62,397 nt of DNA from Calditrichales bacterium (GCA_015493745.1 WGCN01000015.1:1-62397), one strand, 5' to 3'; positions 51,991-61,475 are shown, counted from the first letter of the stretch. Notes: generated by a model not told the origin, from the letters alone. Numbers and translations: made by a program.

Positions 51991-54138
51991 ATGAAGAAAA
52001 ATATTAAAAAAGTACTTTATGGCGCTTTTTGGGGCGCGCTGGCGGCTGTCTTTGTCTGGCTGCTGGATAATTATGTTGCACCGGGCTTGATGTATGAATA
52101 TGAGGCCCGCACCTATGACTGGCGCGTCAGGCAGAAAGTGGCCGATGTACCCGATCAAAGCATTGAAAATATCGTGGTTATCGATATTGACGGCCGCAGT
52201 GTTTCGGAACTGGGCAAGTTCTACCAGTGGCCCCGGCGATATTACCCGCAAATCATCGACTATCTGGATGCCGGGGGGGCGGCGGCCATCGGCCTGGATA
52301 TTATTTTTGACCGGGATATCTGGCGCCCGGAGGAAGACAAGCTGTTTATAAACAGCGTGCGTAACCAGGGACATGTCTATAACGCTCTCTATTTTGGAGG
52401 CACGGACAGTCTTAATTTCCGCTATGCCATGAAAAAAGAACCGGCCGCTTTTGACGCGGAAAAGTTCTATTTTCAACTTCATTCAAAATACCGTCCGCGC
52501 TTTCGCAAGGAACAGCGGCTGGAAAATGAATTTTTTGAACTGCTCAATGCCAGCCGGGGCGTCGGCCATGTAAACTTTAATGCCGATATCGACGGCGTGG
52601 TACGCTCCATTCACCTTTTTACCGATTTTAACGGTCATCTTTATCCTTCGCTGGGTCTGCGCATGTATATGGATATGCTGGGGGCCGATTCCATCGCCGT
52701 GAATACGCCGGAGTTGCTCAGTCTGTTCGGCGGCGGCCGGGAACTGGCGGCCATTCCCATCGATGAGCGCGGCAATATGCTCATCAACTATTACGGTACC
52801 TATAAAACCTTTCGCTATATCAGCTTTTATGACATCCTCAGCAAAAATATCGACGCCGAATATTTCCGCGATAAGATTTTCCTGGTGGGTACCAGTCTGG
52901 CGGGCTTGTTTGACCTGCGCAGCACACCGATTCTGCAGGCCTTCCCCGGAGTGGAAATCCATGCCAATATTCTGAACACTTTAGTCAACGGAGATTTTGT
53001 CCGGCGTACCTCACCCCATACCGGGTTTATCATCATGCTGCTGATCGGCGCTTTTTTGGGGATAGTCATCAGTTATATGTCGCCGTTCTGGAGCATCACG
53101 GTGGTTTTGCTTACCGGCGCCGGATATGTTATAACGGCGGCAATGCTCTTTTTTGAACAAAATATGTGGCTGGATATCGTCAACCCGTTGCTGACCATCT
53201 TTTTCACATTCAGTTTAACCTATGTGTACCGTTTTGCCACGGAAGAGCGTAAAAAGCGTTTCATCCGTTCCACCTTTTCCCACTTTGTCACCAAATCGGT
53301 GGTGGATGAACTGTTGGCCAATCCGGAAAAGATCAAGCTGGGCGGTGAAAAGAAAAATTGTACCGTCTTTTTTAGTGACGTCGCCGGCTTCACCTCCATT
53401 TCCGAACGGTTGACACCGGAAGCATTGGTCAGCCTGCTAAACGACTATCTGACACAGATGACCAATATCGTTTTTAAATACAACGGCATGCTGGATAAGT
53501 ATGAAGGCGACGCCATCATGGCTGTTTTCGGCGCGCCGGTTTCCTATGGCAACGATGCCTATAACGCCTGTGCCGCCGCCCTGGAGATGCAGGAAACCCT
53601 GCAACGCATGCGCGACATGTGGCGTAAGCAGGGCAAGGATGAACTGCACGCGCGCATGGGCATCAACAGCGGGCCGATGGTTGTGGGCAATATGGGTTCC
53701 GAAACCCGTTTCGATTACACGGTGATGGGTGATGCCGTAAACCTGGGCGCCCGGCTGGAACCGGCCAATAAGCAATACGGCACTCTGATCATGATTGGCG
53801 ATGAAACACGTAAACAAGCCGGTGACCTGATCATTGTCCGTCAATTGGATCTGTTGCGGGTGAAGGGCAAAAACGAGCCGGTGAAGGTTTATGAACTGGT
53901 GGGCACGCGGGAGAAGGGCATCAGTGAGGATATGCAGCGGGTACTGGAGCTTTTCCGCGGCGGCTTTGAGGCTTATCTGGGGCAAAGCTGGGGACAGGCG
54001 CTCAACTATTTTGAGCAGGCTTTGGCCATTAAACCCAATGACGGTCCGTCCAAGCGCTATGTGCAGCGTTGCCGTCTCTATGTACAAAAGCCACCCGCGC
54101 CCGATTGGGACGGGGTGTTTACCATGACCACAAAATAA
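51991..54138 (+). CDS. CHASE2-domain adenylate/guanylate cyclase with C-terminal TPR-like tail
   Basis: The 715-residue receptor has a membrane helix near 8-28, an extracytoplasmic CHASE2 sensor (~35-330; ARTYDWRVRQ, IVVIDIDGRS), three more helices (~345-415), then a class III cyclase domain (~450-630). Metal-binding aspartates are in FFSDVAGFTS (~462) and YEGDAIMAVFG, the transition-state residues in DAVNLGARLE. A short TPR-like segment closes the protein (~655-690). It should make cAMP (or cGMP) in response to an envelope signal. The next genes encode a Cys-cluster protein and a receiver protein. Confidence 0.92.
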   Translation: MKKNIKKVLYGAFWGALAAVFVWLLDNYVAPGLMYEYEARTYDWRVRQKVADVPDQSIENIVVIDIDGRSVSELGKFYQWPRRYYPQIIDYLDAGGAAAIGLDIIFDRDIWRPEEDKLFINSVRNQGHVYNALYFGGTDSLNFRYAMKKEPAAFDAEKFYFQLHSKYRPRFRKEQRLENEFFELLNASRGVGHVNFNADIDGVVRSIHLFTDFNGHLYPSLGLRMYMDMLGADSIAVNTPELLSLFGGGRELAAIPIDERGNMLINYYGTYKTFRYISFYDILSKNIDAEYFRDKIFLVGTSLAGLFDLRSTPILQAFPGVEIHANILNTLVNGDFVRRTSPHTGFIIMLLIGAFLGIVISYMSPFWSITVVLLTGAGYVITAAMLFFEQNMWLDIVNPLLTIFFTFSLTYVYRFATEERKKRFIRSTFSHFVTKSVVDELLANPEKIKLGGEKKNCTVFFSDVAGFTSISERLTPEALVSLLNDYLTQMTNIVFKYNGMLDKYEGDAIMAVFGAPVSYGNDAYNACAAALEMQETLQRMRDMWRKQGKDELHARMGINSGPMVVGNMGSETRFDYTVMGDAVNLGARLEPANKQYGTLIMIGDETRKQAGDLIIVRQLDLLRVKGKNEPVKVYELVGTREKGISEDMQRVLELFRGGFEAYLGQSWGQALNYFEQALAIKPNDGPSKRYVQRCRLYVQKPPAPDWDGVFTMTTK

Positions 54139-54152
54139 TTTTTGCTTTAAAA

Positions 54153-54172
54153 GGGGCCGGTCGCCCGGCCCC
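54153..54172. other. Strong GC hairpin between the cyclase and ykgJ-like genes
   Basis: GGGGCCGG (54153-54160) and CCGGCCCC (54165-54172) form an 8-bp stem with a TCGC loop in the 48-nt gap. There is no T-run on the plus side (GGAATAAA follows), while on the minus side TTTT follows. It could protect or attenuate the transcript between the two plus-strand genes, or act as a terminator for antisense transcription. Confidence 0.5.
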
Positions 54173-54186
54173 CGGAATAAATAAAA

Positions 54187-54837
54187 ATGTGTATAACGGA
54201 CAACAGTAAAATTCCGGCGGGCCGCTTTGGCCGGTGGCTTAAGGAAATCATAAAGGCCGCCGGTTCCGGTGGCTCCATGGATGTACCCTGCGGGGAGTGC
54301 CGCGCCTGCTGCACCTCTTCCTATTTTATCCATATCCGTCCGGATGAAACGGAAACACGGGCCCACATTCCCAGGGCTTTGCTTTTCCCCGCGCCGGGTT
54401 TGCCACGGGGGCACCATGTGATGGGCTACAATGACAAGGGCCATTGTCCCATGTTTATCGACAACGCCTGTTCCATCTACGCCTTTCGTCCGCTTACCTG
54501 CCGTATCTATGATTGCCGGCTTTTCCCGGCCACCGCCGTTTGGGAAATAGAGAATTCCAAAATTAAGGCCCAGGCACGTCGCTGGCGTTTTGAACTGACC
54601 ACGGACGAAGAGCGGAAACAGTGGGAAGCCCTGCAAAGGGCGGCGGCATTCCTTAATGAACAAAGCGCCTGTTTTCCCGAAGCTTACCTTCCCGCCCGTG
54701 CAAGCCGGCGGGCGATCCTGGCCCTGCGCATCCATGAGATCTTTCTCAAATTCGACGACGACCGCGACATAAGGGATCATCGCCGGGAAATTGCCGGGGA
54801 AATCATGACGCTGTTGTCTGAGCATAAAACGGATTAA
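54187..54837 (+). CDS. YkgJ-family Cys-cluster (metal-binding) protein
   Basis: The 216-residue protein has the YkgJ/CxxCxxCC pattern: PCGECRACC at the N-terminal side (~35-43), CPMFIDNACSIYAFRPLTCRIYDC further on (~91-114). This family is annotated as zinc- or iron-chelating and of unknown function. The C-terminal half is helical. It starts 49 nt after the cyclase gene, just after the GC hairpin. Confidence 0.8.
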   Translation: MCITDNSKIPAGRFGRWLKEIIKAAGSGGSMDVPCGECRACCTSSYFIHIRPDETETRAHIPRALLFPAPGLPRGHHVMGYNDKGHCPMFIDNACSIYAFRPLTCRIYDCRLFPATAVWEIENSKIKAQARRWRFELTTDEERKQWEALQRAAAFLNEQSACFPEAYLPARASRRAILALRIHEIFLKFDDDRDIRDHRREIAGEIMTLLSEHKTD

Positions 54838-55116
54838 AGCCTCTCTGGCGTCAATACCCCGGCAAAGTTTTCATTTTTTTAAATATCCCGCGCTATGACT
54901 TTTTTCGTAAATATATCGTGGCTTGACATTTTTGTCAGAGTGTTCCAAATCGTTAAATAATTGCTTATAGATGCCGATAGCCCATTGTAGGGATCACCGG
55001 GAAAATTTTTTGTGTGAATAAGACAGGCAACCGTTTTGTATAAAGTTTTTCATGCGTCCTGCTAATTAAACTATCCGGATGATAAAAACGAGAGGAAACC
55101 GGGAAAACAGAATTTT
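54838..55116. other. Regulatory-looking gap before the receiver protein gene
   Basis: A 279-nt AT-rich intergenic region. It holds the small palindrome TGACATTTTTGTCA (about 54935), AT-rich segments and AGAGGAAA about 20 nt before ATG 55117. I see no gene and no RNA fold; promoter elements for the downstream gene probably lie here but no -35/-10 pair is convincing. Confidence 0.35.
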
Positions 55117-56274
55117 ATGGGCAATCAATATACCATTCTGGCCGTTGACGACAATCCGATCAACGTAAAACTGCTTTCACGAACATTAAGTAACAACAGT
55201 TATGATGTGATAACCGCCGCCTCCGGCCCCGAAGCGTTAAAACAGGCCCGGGAAAAACAGCCCGACCTGATTTTGCTGGATGTGCTTATGCCGGGCATGG
55301 ATGGCTATGAAGTCTGTAAAATCCTGAAAGATGACGAAGCCAGCCGCCATATACCGATCATTTTTCTTTCCGCCAAGAATGAGACGGTGGATAAGGCCCG
55401 GGGACTGGCCCTGGGGGCGGTGGACTATCTGACCAAACCCTTTGACCCGGTGGAAATTGTCGCCCGTATTCAAACCCACCTTGACGCGCGCCGCGCGGTA
55501 CACGAGCTAAGCCAGCTTAATGAAATTCTGGCTGGCGAGCTGGATGACCTGCGCAAGCAGAAGAAAGGGGAAAGCAGCGACGGCCGGCTTCATTCTTTTG
55601 TCGATAAGTTGCTTCCCGTCAAAACGGTCGCCTCGAATGACTACTTTCAGATGTGCGCCTATACCAAAATCCAGGCCCCTCCGGCCACGACGCTTTTCAT
55701 ACCGCTGTTGATGGACGGTCAGCACCTGTTGTATATACTGACCGGCGGTTTTCGCAAGGATTATTCCACCAGCCTGGTTCAGTTAATGATGCAAAAATAT
55801 GCCGAAGGTTTGATGAGTTGCGGCAAGCAGTCGTTTTATAATGAGCAGATATTAATGAATATGCTGGAAAAAATCCTCGATGCTTTTTCACCGGATCATT
55901 ACGACACTCCTTTTACCATCAGTTTAAACTATATCAATCATTTAAAAAACGAATACCTGAATCTTTCCATTCACCAGCCCTTTCCCTTTATATTTGACGT
56001 CAATTGTGACCGCTTTATCGGTGAAGGCTTTCCGCTGGTGGTCGAATCCCGCTATACGGCAATCGTAAGGGCCCGGCGTTTTAACCTGCCCGCTCAGGGT
56101 ATGATGATCCATTTCCTCAGCGGCAAGGATACACTCAATGTCGATATCGATTTTAAACGGGTAGATTGTATCCCCGGGCACAATACGGATATGGAAGCGG
56201 TTACAAAAGCCCTGCTTGATCTGGTGCCCGATTCCAGTAAAGACCGCTTGATGACCCTGATCAAGCTTAAATAA
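55117..56274 (+). CDS. Receiver protein with a degenerate SpoIIE/PP2C-like output domain
   Basis: The 385-residue protein has a canonical receiver (6-120; VDD, LLDVLMPG with the phospho-Asp, LSA, TKPFDP), a helical linker (~125-150), and a C-terminal domain (~160-385) that follows the SpoIIE/PP2C strand order (a switch segment TLFIPLLMDGQHLLYIL, NLSIHQPFPF, GEGFPLVV, ARRFNLPAQGMMIHFLSG). The metal-binding motifs of active enzymes, GGDFYD, GDVSGHG and TDGL, are replaced by FQMCAYT, TGGFRKD and LSGKDT. So the domain is probably not a phosphatase and may bind a partner. It is transcribed alone in the same direction as the cyclase upstream. Confidence 0.72.
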   Translation: MGNQYTILAVDDNPINVKLLSRTLSNNSYDVITAASGPEALKQAREKQPDLILLDVLMPGMDGYEVCKILKDDEASRHIPIIFLSAKNETVDKARGLALGAVDYLTKPFDPVEIVARIQTHLDARRAVHELSQLNEILAGELDDLRKQKKGESSDGRLHSFVDKLLPVKTVASNDYFQMCAYTKIQAPPATTLFIPLLMDGQHLLYILTGGFRKDYSTSLVQLMMQKYAEGLMSCGKQSFYNEQILMNMLEKILDAFSPDHYDTPFTISLNYINHLKNEYLNLSIHQPFPFIFDVNCDRFIGEGFPLVVESRYTAIVRARRFNLPAQGMMIHFLSGKDTLNVDIDFKRVDCIPGHNTDMEAVTKALLDLVPDSSKDRLMTLIKLK

Positions 56275-56327
56275 GCGGCCGTTTGCTTTTAGCCCGCAAT
56301 AGCGCTAACTTTCCCGACTCTTTAAAA

Positions 56328-57644
56328 ATGACAGAAAATTCCAATATGATAAAAATTACAGCCGTAAAAGCGGATAGTATTGCCGCCGAGTTGGAAATAA
56401 AAGTGGGCGACATGCTGGAAAGCATAAACGGAAAACCCATAAAAGACCGCCTGGATTACCGCTTTTACCAAACCGATGAACATCTGGAAATGCTTGTCTC
56501 CCGGGATGGCGAACAGGTTCTTTATGATATCGAAAAGGATATGGATGAGGATATAGGCCTGGAACTGGAAGAGATGCAGCTGATGGCCTGTGGCAATAAC
56601 TGCGTTTTCTGCTTTGTCTATCAAAATCCCAAGGGGATGCGCAAGCCGCTCTACTTTAAGGATGAGGACTACCGCTATTCCTTTATGTACGGCCATTATG
56701 TCACCATGACCACCATCAGCCAGCAGGATCTGGAACGCATTGTGGAACAGCGCCTGTCGCCTCTGTACATCTCCGTACACTCCACCGAGGAGCAGACCCG
56801 TAAGTTTTTGCTGGGCATAAAAAAAGATGACCATCTGCTGGAAAAGATGAAGTATCTGACCGACAACGGCATCGAATTGCATACCCAGATCGTGCTGGTT
56901 CCCGGCGTCAATGACGGGGCCGTGTTCGACCAGACCGTTAAAGATTTGAGCGGCTTTTATCCGGGGGTGACTTCGGTGGCGGTTGTGCCTATCGGGCTGA
57001 CCAAACACCGCGCCCGCCTGGTGCCCCTGCGCATGCACACTCCGGAAGAGCTCAGAGAGCAGATTGAATTTGTCAATATCCGCCGGGCTGCCTTTAAAAA
57101 GGAGCTGGGGGTAAACTTTGTCTATCTGTCGGATGAATTTTTTATCAAGGCCCGCGTGCCCCTGCCCGGGGCGGAGTATTACGACGCCTTTTATCAGATT
57201 GAAAACGGCGTGGGCGAATTTCGCGATATGATCGATAACTTTAATAAATATTTTAATCCGAACCAGACCCTGGAACAGCGCACGCGCGTGACCATGGTTA
57301 CCGGAATTCTGGCCCACGGCAAGTTGAATGAAGAGATCGTCAATCCCCTGCGTCGCGTGGGCAACCTGGAGATTGATCTGGTGCCGGTGGTGAATAAATG
57401 GTATGGGCCCTCCATTCAGGTTTCCGGCCTGCTGGTGGCCCGGGATATATATGAAACCCTGTCGCGGAAAAAGCTGGGCGATGTGGTGTTGCTGCCACCC
57501 CGCGTGCTTAATGACGACGGCTACTTTCTGGACGACTGGACATTGGAGGATCTGCAACAAAAACTGGGCGTGCCCTGCCATGTGTATGATGGCAATCTGG
57601 CCCATCTTCCGGAGGAGCTGGCAGCTCTGTCGGTCGCCTCTTAA
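56328..57644 (+). CDS. DUF512 radical SAM-like protein with an N-terminal PDZ domain
   Basis: The 438-residue protein has a PDZ-like start (~8-70; VKADSIAAELEIKVGDMLESING), a radical SAM core with CGNNCVFCF (CxxxCxxC) for a 4Fe-4S cluster, GMRKPLYFKDEDYR, and a DUF512 C-terminal domain containing VYLSDEFF. Members are near-universal in Clostridia and other anaerobes, next to der, as here; the reaction is unknown. The start could also be ATG 56346; neither has a good RBS. The gene precedes der by 36 nt. Confidence 0.9.
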   Translation: MTENSNMIKITAVKADSIAAELEIKVGDMLESINGKPIKDRLDYRFYQTDEHLEMLVSRDGEQVLYDIEKDMDEDIGLELEEMQLMACGNNCVFCFVYQNPKGMRKPLYFKDEDYRYSFMYGHYVTMTTISQQDLERIVEQRLSPLYISVHSTEEQTRKFLLGIKKDDHLLEKMKYLTDNGIELHTQIVLVPGVNDGAVFDQTVKDLSGFYPGVTSVAVVPIGLTKHRARLVPLRMHTPEELREQIEFVNIRRAAFKKELGVNFVYLSDEFFIKARVPLPGAEYYDAFYQIENGVGEFRDMIDNFNKYFNPNQTLEQRTRVTMVTGILAHGKLNEEIVNPLRRVGNLEIDLVPVVNKWYGPSIQVSGLLVARDIYETLSRKKLGDVVLLPPRVLNDDGYFLDDWTLEDLQQKLGVPCHVYDGNLAHLPEELAALSVAS

Positions 57645-57680
57645 ATCTTTTTAATTCTGAATAAAGGAAACTGAAAAAAC

Positions 57681-58991
57681 ATGGCTGAATCAATTGTCGC
57701 CATAATAGGACGGCCCAATGTGGGTAAATCGACGCTTTTTAACCGCCTGACGGGGCGGCGGCAGGCCATCGTGGATGACCAGCCGGGCGTTACCCGGGAT
57801 CGCAACTACGGCAGCGTGGAGTGGAACGGCGTACAGTTTGTGCTGATCGATACCGGTGGCTATATGCCGGAATCGGAAGATATGATGGACATGGCCATCA
57901 AGGAGCAGGTGGAAATCGCCATGCACGATGCTGATGTCCTGATCTTTCTGGTGGATGCCCAGACCGGTATCACCGATACGGATTTGCAAATTGCCCGTAT
58001 GCTGCACCGCAGCGAGCGCCACGTTATCCTGACCGTAAACAAGGTGGATATTTTTGAACAGGAATCGGATGCCGCCGAATTCTACAACCTGGGTCTGGGT
58101 GATCCGGTGCCCATATCGGCCATGAAAGGGCGGGGCAGCGGTGATTTCCTGGACATCGTGGTAGAGCGGGTGCGCAAGCACGGCTATACGGAAACCGAAT
58201 TTGACGGAATTAAACTGGCCATCATCGGCAAGGAAAACGTGGGTAAATCCTCGCTGGTCAATGTGTTGACCAACCAGCCCCGCTCCATCGTGACCGATAT
58301 CCCTGGTACCACCCGCGATTCCATCGACTCCACCCTGAAGTACAATGGACGGGACTTTCTGCTGATCGATACCGCCGGTTTGAAGCGCAAGGCCAAAATC
58401 AAGGAAAACATTCTTTTCTACAGCAGTCTGCGTACCCATCGCAGCATTCAACGGGCCGATGTGGTTATGTATCTGGTGGATGTCAACGACGGCATCTCCC
58501 GGCAGGATATTGCCATGCTGGGCGAGGTGGTTAAACAACGCAAGGGCGTAATGTTGCTGCTCAATAAATGGGACCTGATCGAAAAAGATGATAAGACCAT
58601 TTACACCTTTAGCGAAGAAATCCGCATGAAGCTGGGCATTATGCAGTTTATTCCCCTGATGTTTGTGTCGGTTAAGGAAAAGCAGCGCCTGTACAAGGCC
58701 CTGGATAAGGCGGTAGACGTCTATGAGCAAATCCATCGCCGCATACCCACGCCGGAGCTGAATGAATTTATCGCCGGGCTGTTCCAAAAGACCATGCCCC
58801 CGGCGGTCAAGGGTAAGGAAATCAAGATAAACTATGTCACCCAGATTCCGGCGCGCTACCCCCTGTTTGCCCTGTTTTGCAACCACCCCAAGCTGATAAC
58901 CGAAAACTACCGCCGCTTCCTGGAAAATCAAATCCGGGACAAATATGGCTTTGAGGGAGCGCCGATCGTTTTGTCTTTCAGGAAAAAATAA
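57681..58991 (+). CDS. der: Ribosome-associated GTPase Der (EngA)
   Basis: Der assists 50S ribosome assembly. The 436-residue protein has two consecutive G domains: GRPNVGKS, DTGGY and NKVD in the first (about 8-160), GKENVGKSS, DTAG and NKWD in the second (about 178-350), then the KH-like C-terminal domain. This tandem layout is unique to Der. Its stop overlaps the next gene by one base (TAATG), so they may be co-transcribed. Confidence 0.97.
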   Translation: MAESIVAIIGRPNVGKSTLFNRLTGRRQAIVDDQPGVTRDRNYGSVEWNGVQFVLIDTGGYMPESEDMMDMAIKEQVEIAMHDADVLIFLVDAQTGITDTDLQIARMLHRSERHVILTVNKVDIFEQESDAAEFYNLGLGDPVPISAMKGRGSGDFLDIVVERVRKHGYTETEFDGIKLAIIGKENVGKSSLVNVLTNQPRSIVTDIPGTTRDSIDSTLKYNGRDFLLIDTAGLKRKAKIKENILFYSSLRTHRSIQRADVVMYLVDVNDGISRQDIAMLGEVVKQRKGVMLLLNKWDLIEKDDKTIYTFSEEIRMKLGIMQFIPLMFVSVKEKQRLYKALDKAVDVYEQIHRRIPTPELNEFIAGLFQKTMPPAVKGKEIKINYVTQIPARYPLFALFCNHPKLITENYRRFLENQIRDKYGFEGAPIVLSFRKK

Positions 58992-60643
58992 TGCGCTCCT
59001 TATCCCTGCTGATATTTTTGCTACTGTTCCGGGCTCCCGCTTTACAAGCCGAGGATGTGGATTCCCTGACCATCGGGATCATAAAAGATTTTACCGGCGC
59101 GGAAACTTTAAGCCCGGAAATGCGTGGCGGTTTTGTGCGCCAACTGGCCATTAGAAACTATCTGCGACGTTTTCCCGAAAAGAGCGCTCTTTTCGCCTCC
59201 GCCCTGCAAAAGGTGGCCGCGCCCCAACGGCAAAATCAAAGTTTTTCTTCCTCCGGTCGTTTTGTGCTGCATTATGACAGCGACGGCATCCATGCCGTGC
59301 CCCCGGAGGATGTGGCTAATAACGGTATTCCGGACTTTATCGATTCGGCCGCTGTTTATCTGGATCATGTCTGGCAGGTGGAGGTGGAGCAGCTGGGCTT
59401 CCGGCCGCCCCCGGATATAGACGGCACGCCCGCCGCGCAGTATCATATCTACTTTACAAACTTTAGCGACCCGGGATTGTACGGGCAGACGGTTTTTCAG
59501 GATGAGATTGCCTCCCTTCCCGGAGAAAACTATACCAGCTATATTGAACTGCACCATACCTTTCAGGGCGGTTCGCTTTATACCTTTGGCCTGCGGGCCA
59601 TGAAAGCGACCATCGCCCATGAGTTCAACCACGCCTGTCAACTGGGCTACCGGCTTTGGACCCAGGGCTTTTTATTTACCGATCTCTTTTTTATCGAGTC
59701 TTCCGCCGTCTGGCTGGAGGAGTATGTTTACGGCGAGGTTAACGACTATTACCAGTATCTGCCGGGTCTGTTTGAGGGGATTCAGCGGGTGCCCTTTACC
59801 GCCGCCAATTATCCCTATCTTTACGGTAACGGTATCTTCTGGCTGATGAGCGGCCTGACCCTTTCGCCGGGACTTGTGCCCGAAATCTGGGAACAGATTA
59901 TGCAGGAGCCTGCCTTTGAGGCCATCGGCACGGTTTTTAGGCGCCATAATACCTCCTTTGCCGAAATGCAGGCCCGGTACGGTCAATGGCTCTACTTTAC
60001 CGGTTCGCGGGCGCTGCCGGGGCAGTTTTACCCGGAGGCGGCGGACTATCCCATGCTGACCATTAAAGAGGAACAGCACTTTGTCGCCGCCGATACACTC
60101 TCCTTCCGGGCCACGGTGGGGCGCAAGTCGCTGGCTTATTTCAGCATCGACGATCTGCCCTCGGTGCGTCAGCGCGGGCAGGTACGGGCGGAGGGCGCGC
60201 TGAATACGCCTGCCGGCCTGTTCAACCATCTGTCGCTGAGCGATCCCCAAAAAACGGCTGTCGCTATCTCCTCGGCGCAGATCATCGCCCCCTTGCCGGG
60301 CGATACGGTAACGGTGCTGGTGACCAATCCGGCCGATACGCTGCAAAACATCTTTTACAGCCTGCAAAGCGATACGCTGATCGCTTCATCCATCGGGCCC
60401 AACCCCATTTTGTTAAACGAGGGCAGGGACAGGGCCTGGTTTTATAATGTGCCCGAACAGGCCCGCATATTCATCTATAATTTGAACGGCCGTCTGCTTA
60501 AAAAAATTACCCGCCGCGGCGAACGGGATATCAGCTGGGATGTGCGCGATAAAAACGGCCAGCTTCTTTCCACGGGAATCTATTTTTATATCATTCAGGC
60601 GCCGGAGAGCCACAAGCGGGGTAAGTTTGCCGTTATCCGCTAA
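58991..60643 (+). CDS. Secreted MXAN_6640-like putative metalloprotease with C-terminal sorting tail
   Basis: The 550-residue protein has a signal peptide (1-19). Residues ~85-330 contain a metallopeptidase-like site HEFNHACQ (His ~210, HEXXH) with ESSAVWLEEY about 25 residues on, as in MXAN_6640-type proteins; IDSAAVYLDHVWQVEVEQLG is typical of the same group. The C-terminal ~80 residues are a FlgD/type A sorting-like beta domain (ARIFIYNLNGRLLKKI ... LSTGIYFYII), as carried by cargo of the type IX secretion system in FCB bacteria. It may be exported to the cell surface. The start overlaps the der stop by one base. Confidence 0.85.
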   Translation: MRSLSLLIFLLLFRAPALQAEDVDSLTIGIIKDFTGAETLSPEMRGGFVRQLAIRNYLRRFPEKSALFASALQKVAAPQRQNQSFSSSGRFVLHYDSDGIHAVPPEDVANNGIPDFIDSAAVYLDHVWQVEVEQLGFRPPPDIDGTPAAQYHIYFTNFSDPGLYGQTVFQDEIASLPGENYTSYIELHHTFQGGSLYTFGLRAMKATIAHEFNHACQLGYRLWTQGFLFTDLFFIESSAVWLEEYVYGEVNDYYQYLPGLFEGIQRVPFTAANYPYLYGNGIFWLMSGLTLSPGLVPEIWEQIMQEPAFEAIGTVFRRHNTSFAEMQARYGQWLYFTGSRALPGQFYPEAADYPMLTIKEEQHFVAADTLSFRATVGRKSLAYFSIDDLPSVRQRGQVRAEGALNTPAGLFNHLSLSDPQKTAVAISSAQIIAPLPGDTVTVLVTNPADTLQNIFYSLQSDTLIASSIGPNPILLNEGRDRAWFYNVPEQARIFIYNLNGRLLKKITRRGERDISWDVRDKNGQLLSTGIYFYIIQAPESHKRGKFAVIR

Positions 60644-60903
60644 GGAATAAAGCTCCGAACAGACATTGGGGCCATGATTTGTATTTCTTTTATATGTTAC
60701 GTCTGATATATTTTGCGTTTTAACAGGGTATTCTGAAAACCCGAAAGCATTGGCGGCCGGGCGCAACAGGAAGCCGCGACAGGCCCGCGAGGAAGGAAGA
60801 ATATAAAGTTGGCGGGTTAACAGCATCTATCATGGCCTTTAATAGAGCTGATTATTCTAAAAAGCATGAAGCAGAACACATTTAATAAAAAATAGGAGAA
60901 AAC
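60644..60903. other. Gap with a GC-rich patch and a 53-codon open frame without start
   Basis: Between the protease-like gene and the AT-rich gene lies a 260-nt segment. Its centre (~60750-60800) is GC-rich and rich in GGC/GCC runs, in contrast to AT-rich flanks. A frame is open from 60724 to the stop at 60883-60885 (ends ...KKHEAEHI) but has only an internal ATG. The GC-rich patch could fold (GCGGC...GCCGC) but matches no RNA family I know. Confidence 0.3.
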
Positions 60904-61434
60904 ATGGGAAAAAAAATAATAATTAGTTTAATTTTAACTTTAATTTTTAGTATTCCATTATTTTCATACCAATCGGATAAAGTATTTAAGAAATTTGATT
61001 ATTCTATTGCTAACACGGATGCAAAAACTTTTCTTGAGTTTGTTGAGGAATACAAAGAACTGGATGAAAAAGTAAAGTTAGATTTTAGACTTAAACAATC
61101 AAATCTGATTAAAATATTAAATTTCGAGAAAAAATTATTTGAATTTGGACCTACTGATACATTGTATTCTGTTCATATAAAAATAAAAAAAATGCTTTCC
61201 AATAACGCTGAGCTTGGTGAAGTAATAGATGAATTATTTTCAGATTTTTTTATTAAGAATATGAAAACTTCACTTTGTGTTTTGGAAGGAATACAAAATG
61301 AGGAAGACTATAACATATTAGTTAATAGTATTGTATTCGTTGAGGGAGCTGCAAAAAAAATACTAAAATTTATTGAGGAGTCAGGTTTAAAAAATAAAGC
61401 TTATTATAAAACTTTTATTAAATATAAGTCATGA
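60904..61434 (+). CDS. AT-rich exported protein of unknown function
   Basis: A 176-residue protein with a strong N-terminal signal peptide (IIISLILTLIFSIPLFSY) and a helical mature part rich in Lys, Glu, Ile and Phe. Codon use is markedly AT-rich compared with the rest of the window, suggesting recent acquisition. GGAG (60894-60897) precedes ATG 60904. No family recognised. One Cys is present (~118). It is followed by a hairpin (61476-61526) that could end transcription. Confidence 0.75.
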   Translation: MGKKIIISLILTLIFSIPLFSYQSDKVFKKFDYSIANTDAKTFLEFVEEYKELDEKVKLDFRLKQSNLIKILNFEKKLFEFGPTDTLYSVHIKIKKMLSNNAELGEVIDELFSDFFIKNMKTSLCVLEGIQNEEDYNILVNSIVFVEGAAKKILKFIEESGLKNKAYYKTFIKYKS

Positions 61435-61475
61435 TATAAAATCCGGAAGTGTAGTCTTTTTATGTAAACGAAAAA

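Noticed and set aside
53437-54825. A 462-codon open frame on the minus strand opposite the cyclase and ykgJ-like genes
   Set aside because: It is antisense to two genes with clear conserved domains, has no recognisable domain or RBS, and reflects their codon bias.
56322-57605. A 427-codon minus-strand open frame opposite the DUF512 gene
   Set aside because: It is the mirror of a conserved radical SAM gene; low-complexity His/Gln/Gly-rich translation typical of antisense frames.
57690-58931. A 413-codon minus-strand open frame opposite der
   Set aside because: The plus-strand frame encodes an unmistakable Der protein; the antisense translation has no domain.
60740-60810. SRP RNA, RNase P RNA or tmRNA
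   Set aside because: A GGAAG-rich motif is present, but the conserved cores of these RNAs and any tRNA-like ends are missing.
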